Positions 6,101 through 9,973 of a DNA stretch of 9,973 nucleotides are shown piece by piece. The notes below the pieces were generated by a model. It worked only from the letters and a program-made list of their open reading frames with translations. It did no database searches and was not told where the DNA came from. The translations under genes were made by a program, and so were the position numbers. This DNA is from Pseudomonadota bacterium (GTDB lineage Bacteria > Myxococcota_A > Bradymonadia > UBA4248): the NCBI GenBank assembly GCA_009786045.1, contig WQTY01000011.1:4898-14870 (forward strand), given 5' to 3'. Numbering within the stretch: the stretch's first letter is position 1; each line of letters begins with the position of its first letter.

Positions 6101-7467
6101 AACGGCAGACGGACTTTACGGCGGACGAAGAGGCAAACTTTGTGGCGAGGCAGCTTGTCGAAGTGCGCCAAAGCACCAAGGCCGTAGCCGAAATTCTGAA
6201 ACGTGCGATGTCCAAGACAGAAATTGTCTATTCGAAAGCAGGAAACGTGTCTGACTTTCGACAACTTGTGTCCGGTAATGACGCAGACCTCGGCGGACAC
6301 CTCGAATTCGTCAAACTTCGGGACTTAAACAACTATCACCATGCCAAGGATGCTTACCTTAACGTCGTTGTGGGCAACGTGTATCACGAAAAGTTCACAG
6401 CCGATCCCCGCGTGTTCTTCGCCACCATGAAGGACAAGGAAGGATACAGCATGAAACCCAAAAGCATCTTTGGTGCTGATCTTGAGCAAGGCAAAGACGA
6501 CAACAAAAGGCTCATCTGGACGTGCGGCCGGGAGGGCACCATCCAAACGGTGGCAGTTCAGATCGCAAAGAACAACATCTTTGTCACGCGAATGGTCACC
6601 GAAACCAAAGCCGGGTTTTACGACCAGATGCCGGTCAAAAAGAAGGATTCGCTCATTCCGCTCAAATCGAACGATCCCAGACTCCAGGACACCACACGAT
6701 ATGGCGGATACAACAAGGATTCTGGCGCGTACTGGATTCTGGTCGAGCACACCGTCAAGGGGAAAGGCAAAAAAGCGAAGGAGGAACGCGTCCGCTCCCT
6801 TGAGTACGTGCCCGTGCGCTATGCCAAAAGCGTGGAAACGGATGATACTTTTTTGCAACAGTATTGTCGTGAGGAGTTGGGGTTGGAGAATCCAGACATT
6901 CGCCTTGATAAGATTCGTGCAAAGTCAGTCATCAAGATAAACGGTTTCCCGTTTTGTGTAACAGGGAGATCGGGGGATGGCTTGATATTTCATCACTGCG
7001 TGGAGTTGTGTTTAGCACCTGATGAAGTCAAGTGTCTCAAGGCTGTGTTGAAGTTTGTTGAGCGGCGAAAAGAAGCCAAACGCAACAAGCGAGAGCTTGG
7101 CTATCGAGTCGAATACGATGGCTTCACAGAAGCCGACACGCTACATTTGTACCGGAGTTTTTTGAAAAAATTTGAAAGTGGAATTTATAAAAAAAGCAAT
7201 ACGCTCAAAGGGTGGGCAAAGACTTTGAACAGTGGTGTAAACCATTTCGATGCACTCAGCATAGAAGAACGTTGCGATGTACTTGCGGAGGTACTGTTTT
7301 TCTTCCAATGCAACCGTGTGTACAGTGATATCAGCAAGATCGGCGGACAATCCACGACGGGAAATATTAAGATTTCGAGAACAGTTTCAAACCTTGACTC
7401 CGCCATTCTCATTCATCAATCGCCGACGGGGTTCTATACCCAATATGTCGATTTGCTGACGGTGTAG
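3148..7467 (+). CDS. cas9: CRISPR-associated endonuclease Cas9 (1439 aa, SpCas9-like lineage)
   Basis: RNA-guided double-strand DNA nuclease of type II CRISPR-Cas. The ATG at 3148 has GGAGG (3137-3141) six bases upstream; the in-frame ATG at 3142 touches that site and is less likely. RuvC-I has Asp10 in GLDIG; the Arg-rich bridge helix spans about 48-75. The REC lobe contains YPTIYHLRKDL and HHILKHRGNFL as in II-A Cas9. RuvC-II has Glu838 in IEVAR. The HNH domain has DIDH with His923, then Asn937 and Asn946, the same spacing as SpCas9 His840, Asn854 and Asn863. RuvC-III has HHAKDAY with His1065 and Asp1068. The PAM-interacting domain reaches a conserved LIHQSPTGFY ending, so the protein is full-length and should be active. 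SpCas9 Arg1333 and Arg1335 appear replaced by Asn1406 and Lys1408, so the PAM probably differs. It is followed by cas1 210 bases later. No csn2 or cas2 is seen, so subtype by gene content is II-C-like although the sequence is II-A-like. Confidence 0.98.
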   Translation: MGKDYFLGLDIGSTSVGWAVVDNDYKVVRKSGKALWGVRLFDEAQTAEDRRKFRTARRRGDRRKVRLGLLREFFEEAIGKVDPWFFMRLKESKFHHRKLKNDGTSDKSDPIQDVPWIIFDTWEAEKAFHTTYPTIYHLRKDLMSSTEAKDPRYVYLAIHHILKHRGNFLREGTFKEAQAFGPVWQTLCEAIEAEFEVQIASKEDETKISDCLKRDEKKEARSKSLLSLLTFEASEGAEDALASDKKFQDAFAGLLCGRKVDLVSIFGKEILSEEEEGEKKGYKITFEDDFDAKADEHLRALGDDNNDILLKFKAVYDWSVLAKTLGKHNFLSEAKVEVYENHQTDLKRLKKVLKAYGPKVARAMLAQDAKDKEANYCTYVGRCHVNRQDVILKKHSTQEKFYESLKKVLKKIETEKAGVCFAKEASEILTEIDLGKFLPKQVNKDNGVIPHQIHLMELERILENAGTYLPFLSEKDDVGLSVADKIKKLLTFRIPYYVGPLNPTLADPKTGNRIFNYAESLNDKHKQEGDDGFSWIAKKKPDVPVLPWNFEDVVNEEECANRFMRRLTSKCTYLTAEDVLPKNSPTYQEFMVLNAINNLSIHGSRDSFTPELKQKLFHALFREKSGKVSKKKIAEFLRCDFAGKIEAENIGGIDDKVEATLSTYHAMKKIFGNAMPSLEEQEEAIRLLAILGQAPKMLKTRMAVLFSHADEKQLKALCAIPAGGWGRLSMKFLKGIVGWDKESAGECFSLLELMWQRNKNMMELLHGSNFLNVINTENNKQPGHDRLTYDAVDSLYVSPAVKRPIWQTLTIIKELQQILADKKGEGEEKFTFKKVFIEVARDIDEKNEKKKPKSRKDKLVELYKKCKEEEREGLLSSLDNKADEDLRQDRLYLYYTQLGRCMYTGRHIDIESLNNFNVYDIDHIYPQSKVKDDSLSNRVLVCREHNARKEDKYPLPPEIRDNMADFWQLLRAKDLISKPKFERLKRQTDFTADEEANFVARQLVEVRQSTKAVAEILKRAMSKTEIVYSKAGNVSDFRQLVSGNDADLGGHLEFVKLRDLNNYHHAKDAYLNVVVGNVYHEKFTADPRVFFATMKDKEGYSMKPKSIFGADLEQGKDDNKRLIWTCGREGTIQTVAVQIAKNNIFVTRMVTETKAGFYDQMPVKKKDSLIPLKSNDPRLQDTTRYGGYNKDSGAYWILVEHTVKGKGKKAKEERVRSLEYVPVRYAKSVETDDTFLQQYCREELGLENPDIRLDKIRAKSVIKINGFPFCVTGRSGDGLIFHHCVELCLAPDEVKCLKAVLKFVERRKEAKRNKRELGYRVEYDGFTEADTLHLYRSFLKKFESGIYKKSNTLKGWAKTLNSGVNHFDALSIEERCDVLAEVLFFFQCNRVYSDISKIGGQSTTGNIKISRTVSNLDSAILIHQSPTGFYTQYVDLLTV

Positions 7468-7504
7468 CCATGGTTGCCGCTTAATATCAAACGCTGATGC
7501 TCAC

Positions 7505-7552
7505 TAAACCACCCCGCCCTTCGGGTACCCCTCCAAAGGAGGGGAATTTGGA
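7505..7552 (+). repeat. Hairpin-rich intergenic repeat after cas9
   Basis: The stretch contains CCC-TTC-GGG (7518-7526) followed by CCCCTCC-AAA-GGAGGGG (7528-7544), a perfect 7-bp stem. Its form (CCACCCCG, small hairpin, ACCCCTCC, GGAGGGGAATTT) resembles dispersed intergenic repeats seen in many bacterial genomes; that is recall, not a search result. It lies 38 bases after the cas9 stop. A run of six T (7570-7575) is 25 bases further on, too far for a classic intrinsic terminator. Confidence 0.55.
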
Positions 7553-7601
7553 AGCTCTCTTGTTCGACATTTTTTGCCTATCACGAAGCCTGTCGCCCTC
7601 T

Positions 7602-7638
7602 ACCCCAAAGCGATACGCAGTATCGCAGGGGGTGTGGG
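7602..7638 (-). repeat. Palindromic repeat, copy B, between cas9 and cas1
   Basis: It is the inverted partner of the copy at 2837-2873 (34/37 identical on opposite strands). The inner palindrome GCGATAC-GCA-GTATCGC is retained; the outer stem is less perfect here. The two copies lie about 4.7 kb apart and enclose cas9 with its leader. Confidence 0.8.
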
Positions 7639-7655
7639 GGAACGGGTTCCCCCAC
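7634..7655 (+). other. Perfect inverted repeat just upstream of cas1
   Basis: GTGGGGGAAC and its exact reverse complement GTTCCCCCAC are separated by GG, giving a stem of nine or so GC-rich pairs. It overlaps the end of repeat copy B and is followed by an A-rich run and then the cas1 ribosome binding site. On the + strand no T-tract follows, so it is not a typical terminator. It could slow transcription or translation into cas1, or simply be part of the inserted repeat. Confidence 0.65.
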
Positions 7656-7677
7656 AAAAAAATAAAAGAGGGTCGCG

Positions 7678-8586
7678 ATGAGTTGGCGAGTTGTGGTGAT
7701 ATCGGGCATTGCCAAGTTGGAGTTGCGGCTTGGTTATCTGGTGGTTCGGCAGGAGACGACGACGCGCATTCATCTGAGCGAGATCTATGCGCTCATGGTC
7801 GAGTCAACGGCAGTGTCTTTGACGGCAGCTTTGCTTAGTGCCCTTGTCCAGAACAAGGTGAAAGTTATTTTTTGCGATGAGCGCCGAAATCCCGTGTCGG
7901 AGCTCATGCCATGCTATGGGTGCCACGATACGAGCCTGAAGATTGGGCAGCAAGTCAAGTGGGATGAAGCGCGAAAAGTCGAAGTCTGGACAGCCATCGT
8001 TGCCAACAAAATTAAGCAGCAGCAAAGGGTACTTCTTGCTTTGGGACAGGGCGAAGCTGCCGGCATGCTGGAGGAATACATCGCGCAGCTTTTGCCCGGC
8101 GACACGACCAACCGGGAGGGCCATGCGGCAAAGGTCTATTTTAATGCTGCGTTTGGAGGTGCGTTTGCGCGCGGCAAAGAAGGCCCCATCAACGCGGCAC
8201 TCAATTATGGCTACAGCGTTTTGCTGTCAGCCTTTAACCGCGAGATCGTCGGGGCAGGTTATCTAACGCAGCTCGGATTGTGGCACGCCAACCGCTTTAA
8301 CCTCTTTAACCTCTCGTCCGATTTGATGGAGCCCTACCGGCCGCTTGTCGACATCGCTGCTTTGCGCCTGAATCCGGAATCTTTCGGGTCAGCCGAAAAG
8401 CGAGTCATGGCAAACGTGCTCAATGGCGGCATTGTGATGGATGGCAAAAATTACCACGTCATCTATGCCATTTCACAGTATGTCAGAAGCGTGTTGAATG
8501 TGCTCAACGAAGAGGCAGAGATTGCGGGTTTGAAGTTTTACGAGCATGGTAAGCTCGAAATGGATGCCTTTTTGGAGCCATCGTAA
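7678..8586 (+). CDS. cas1: CRISPR-associated integrase Cas1, type II (302 aa)
   Basis: Metal-dependent integrase that, with Cas2, inserts new spacers into the CRISPR array. The ATG at 7678 follows GAGGG (7668-7672) with five bases between. The sequence matches type II Cas1 throughout: an N-terminal MSWRVVVISGIAKL beta-rich domain, HLSEI, VIFCDERRNP, and a helical C-terminal domain. The catalytic set is Glu147 (NREGHAAKVYF), His203 (GLWHANRFN) and Glu218 (SDLMEPYRP). Its spacing is identical to what I recall for S. pyogenes Cas1 (Glu149, His205, Glu220), so it looks active. Length is normal for the family. The expected partner gene cas2 does not follow: the next 76 bases hold only a hairpin and then the end of an opposite-strand gene. 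Adaptation would need Cas2 supplied from elsewhere, or the module is decaying. Confidence 0.97.
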   Translation: MSWRVVVISGIAKLELRLGYLVVRQETTTRIHLSEIYALMVESTAVSLTAALLSALVQNKVKVIFCDERRNPVSELMPCYGCHDTSLKIGQQVKWDEARKVEVWTAIVANKIKQQQRVLLALGQGEAAGMLEEYIAQLLPGDTTNREGHAAKVYFNAAFGGAFARGKEGPINAALNYGYSVLLSAFNREIVGAGYLTQLGLWHANRFNLFNLSSDLMEPYRPLVDIAALRLNPESFGSAEKRVMANVLNGGIVMDGKNYHVIYAISQYVRSVLNVLNEEAEIAGLKFYEHGKLEMDAFLEPS

Positions 8587-8595
8587 TGCACGAAA

Positions 8596-8621
8596 CCCCT
8601 CGTTCCCTGGGGAATGAGGGG
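8596..8621. terminator. Hairpin between convergent cas1 and NYG-repeat genes
   Basis: CCCCTCGTTCCC faces GGGAATGAGGGG around a tight centre, giving about 11 pairs including one G-T. It starts nine bases after the cas1 stop and lies between two convergent genes, the usual place for a shared terminator. There is no real T-tract on the + strand, and only TTT on the - strand, so termination strength is uncertain. Confidence 0.5.
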
Positions 8622-8662
8622 CTTGTGGTGTGTGCAGAAAACACTCGCTTGGAGGCATTTAT

Positions 8663-9037
8663 CTAGTCATAGCATTCAACTTTTCCGTAATTAGCAACGC
8701 AAACGCCATTTGGCGTTTTTGCACACTTGACCTGGCCATAATTGGCTTTGCAATCGTAGCCACAGTCGCCTGTGCCGTAATTAGTGAGACAGCTTGCTCT
8801 TGGCCAATTCCATGCTCTCCTTGCATTAAAATATGTGCAAAATATTTGTCCATAGTTAGCTTTGCAGGCGCCCGAAGGTGTATTTGCGCACTTGACTTGA
8901 CCATAGTTGGCAACGCAATGGTAGCCACAAGCCGTTTGGCCATAATTTGTAATGCACTGTCTTTCCTGCGCCGAAGCGATAGAAGGCAGGATAAAGAGAG
9001 TGGCGATGAATAATAGTGCAGTAGAAAGACGTTTCAT
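8663..9037 (-). CDS. Secreted Cys-rich NYG-repeat protein (124 aa)
   Basis: The start at 9037 has GGAGG (9043-9047 on this strand's complement) five bases upstream. It opens a clear Sec signal peptide: MKR, a hydrophobic core, then ASA before Gln24 as a signal peptidase I site. An upstream in-frame ATG at 9148 would bury that signal and is rejected. The mature protein is two 40-residue repeats (28-67 and 83-122) that are identical at 27 of 40 positions, joined by a 15-residue Arg/Trp-containing linker. Each repeat has six cysteines at the same offsets (1, 10, 14, 23, 31, 40) and three NYG motifs, such as ANYGQVKC. Twelve ordered cysteines in an exported protein suggest disulfides, three per repeat. 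I do not recognise a characterised family. A structural, adhesive or toxin/inhibitor-like small periplasmic or secreted protein is possible, and nothing links it to the CRISPR genes beyond position. Confidence 0.88.
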   Translation of the reverse strand: MKRLSTALLFIATLFILPSIASAQERQCITNYGQTACGYHCVANYGQVKCANTPSGACKANYGQIFCTYFNARRAWNWPRASCLTNYGTGDCGYDCKANYGQVKCAKTPNGVCVANYGKVECYD

Positions 9038-9107
9038 GGGGACCTCCAAAAAAGCATTCGATAAAGTTAAATGATGACGCTCCGAGGTGAAGCGTTTCAT
9101 GCCTGAC

Positions 9108-9122
9108 GAGCCGGTTTGGCTC
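9108..9122 (-). other. Stem-loop in the leader of the NYG-repeat gene
   Basis: GAGCC-GGTTT-GGCTC forms a 5-bp GC-rich stem near the start of the predicted transcript. On the + strand it is followed by a T-rich stretch, but no + strand gene ends nearby. It may protect the mRNA 5' end; support is limited to the inverted repeat. Confidence 0.3.
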
Positions 9123-9136
9123 ACTGTTTTGGTTTT

Positions 9137-9153
9137 TGCCAGAAGCATGCCAA
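9137..9153 (-). promoter_or_regulatory. Sigma-54-like promoter candidate for the NYG-repeat gene
   Basis: Read on the - strand, TTGGCATG-CTTC-TGGCA has GG (9151-9150) and GC (9139-9138) 12 bases apart, as sigma-54 requires. The -24 half (TTGGCATG) is identical to that of the promoter at 2021; the -12 half has TGGC instead of TTGC. Transcription would start near 9126, leaving a leader of about 90 bases. The match is weaker than at 2021. Confidence 0.45.
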
Positions 9154-9317
9154 CTCTATGACAAAAATGTCACCCTATTTTTGAACAGACGGACGCGCTG
9201 CGGTGCCCCTCCTCTACAGCGACGAAGCATGCCAGACGATTTGGAACCCTCTTAATGAACATCCTCAAGCACTAACTTTCATGCGGGCTGTCTGCCGCCA
9301 TTGTGCCAAACCGCTTG

Positions 9318-9695
9318 TTATCTGCTGGTATTTTTATTCGCGAGGATAATAATCAATGCTTGCGGCAAGAAAAGCCAAAACCCGGAACCTGGTTCAACGA
9401 CACACCCAAAAATCGTGAATATCAACAGGCTGTAACCAAAAGACAGAGGCGCAGGCTTTTGTTCTTTCTTGATGTAATGATGCAGGACTTGGCCGAGAAG
9501 GATAATAAAAATCCCACAGATGAAGAACCATATCGCGAATGCACGTGTATAATCCAGCGATGCGACGTTGTATAGTCCGTCCTGAATGATTTTCAAAAAT
9601 GCTTCTTTTCCGAGAGCAATCGCTACAATAGTATGGAGTATCCCTGTCGCAACGAGGAATATGCCACTATACTTCCAAATTTTCCTGTTTTTCAT
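9318..9695 (-). CDS. Small four-helix membrane protein, DUF6463-like (125 aa)
   Basis: The product has a short basic N-terminus (MKNRK) and four hydrophobic segments at about residues 9-28, 52-75, 84-100 and 104-120, so it is an integral inner-membrane protein. Motifs KYSGIFLVATGILHT near the start and SGFWLFLPQALIII near the end recall the DUF6463 family; this is by memory, and the family has no established function. The ATG overlaps the stop of the upstream acetyltransferase gene in the sequence ATGA, so the two are translationally coupled. Full length is consistent with other members as I recall them. Confidence 0.8.
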   Translation of the reverse strand: MKNRKIWKYSGIFLVATGILHTIVAIALGKEAFLKIIQDGLYNVASLDYTRAFAIWFFICGIFIILLGQVLHHYIKKEQKPAPLSFGYSLLIFTIFGCVVEPGSGFWLFLPQALIIILANKNTSR

Positions 9696-9973
9696 TTATA
9701 TGTCCCTGGGAAATGTTCCGCCATGAACTGACTGTGGAATGCCTCATAGCCTGCATCGTCTTTTTCAGTCCTCTCAAACTCAGGTGCCCAGCTGTCATGT
9801 ATTCCGCCGCCGGCAAGATAGCCCGGTTTAAGCTCAAACGCCATAAAGGCATCCGCCAACGAGCCATCCGCCAGGGCAAGGCCATATTCGAGCGCGCGCC
9901 GGAACCCGAGCTTTGGATAATAGGCTGGCACGCCCACGATCAAAACCGCAGGATAGCCCATCTCGCGCGCTTT
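9692..9973 (-). CDS. GNAT-family N-acetyltransferase, C-terminal part (5' partial)
   Basis: The reading frame enters from the right edge of the window (first codons KARE), so the start is missing; 93 residues remain. The segment ...REMGYPAVLIVGVPAYYPKLGF matches the end of the GNAT fold, where the helix after the acetyl-CoA loop leads to the G-x-P-x-YY-x-x-x-GF signature of YhbS-like enzymes. FELKPGYLAGG further on also fits that subgroup. GNAT enzymes transfer acetyl from acetyl-CoA to an amine, but the substrate cannot be told. The TGA stop overlaps the ATG of the membrane-protein gene by four bases (ATGA), indicating a two-gene or longer operon. Confidence 0.85.
   Translation of the reverse strand, partial: KAREMGYPAVLIVGVPAYYPKLGFRRALEYGLALADGSLADAFMAFELKPGYLAGGGIHDSWAPEFERTEKDDAGYEAFHSQFMAEHFPGTYK

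Larger units (their letters stand above)
9038..9317. other. Intergenic region upstream of the NYG-repeat gene (280 bases)
   Basis: No coding sequence is convincing here. It holds a stem-loop (9108-9122), a sigma-54-like site on the - strand (9137-9153) and two copies of GAAGCATGCCA (9142-9152 and 9224-9234), one of which overlaps that site. No CRISPR repeats, tRNA or insertion-sequence ends are visible. Confidence 0.55.

Noticed and set aside
8586..8666. A 26-codon open frame whose ATG overlaps the cas1 stop (TAATG), possibly a cas2 remnant
   Set aside because: No Cas2 motif is recognisable in its translation, it contains the whole hairpin at 8596-8621, and it has no ribosome binding site of its own. 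Chance is the simpler reading.
9303..9575. A + strand open frame of 90 codons at the right end
   Set aside because: It lies opposite the DUF6463-like membrane protein, which has a coherent four-helix pattern and a coupled start; the + strand frame has no ribosome binding site or recognisable content.

Overview
This looks like accessory chromosomal DNA of a Gram-negative bacterium. The evidence is several Sec-exported or lipidated proteins, strong Shine-Dalgarno sites, at least one good sigma-54 promoter match and a roughly half-GC composition. The mix of Cys-rich repeat lipoproteins, sigma-54 control and small secreted Cys-repeat proteins fits a deltaproteobacterial lineage (Myxococcota or Bdellovibrionota type). 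That placement is inference and weak. The window contains no rRNA, tRNA, transposase or CRISPR array that I can see.

Left part (1-2017, + strand). The 3' end of one Cys-rich repeat protein is followed by a complete Cys-rich repeat lipoprotein and a radical SAM/SPASM enzyme, closely spaced on one strand. The two repeat proteins share a distinctive module: GVPP, then a CX2CX5CX7C or CX7CX5CX7C block containing DPCDP, then a QHPxC or NPEC end. The enzyme carries the complete radical SAM and SPASM cysteine sets. A plausible but unproven reading is that it modifies the repeat proteins, as a multi-core RiPP-like or modified-lipoprotein system.

Next (2018-2822, + strand) is a separate lipoprotein of unknown function, preceded by an almost canonical -24/-12 sigma-54 promoter that starts just after the radical SAM stop codon.

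Centre (2823-8586, + strand) is a minimal type II CRISPR-Cas locus. It has a full-length Cas9 of 1439 residues that aligns with the SpCas9-like (II-A style) lineage and keeps all nuclease residues, followed by Cas1 with its catalytic triad. No cas2, csn2 or CRISPR array is present here, although the next gene after cas1 lies only 76 bases away on the other strand. Cas9 is bracketed by two inverted copies of a 37-base palindromic repeat (34/37 identical). The cas9-cas1 gap carries further repeat-like hairpins. The leader of cas9 holds a promoter candidate and possibly the tracrRNA.

Right part (8587-9973, - strand). A strong hairpin separates cas1 from a convergent gene for a small secreted protein made of two 40-residue, six-cysteine NYG repeats. 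Upstream of that gene lie a weaker sigma-54-like site and then a translationally coupled pair: a GNAT acetyltransferase cut by the window edge and a small four-helix membrane protein of DUF6463 type.
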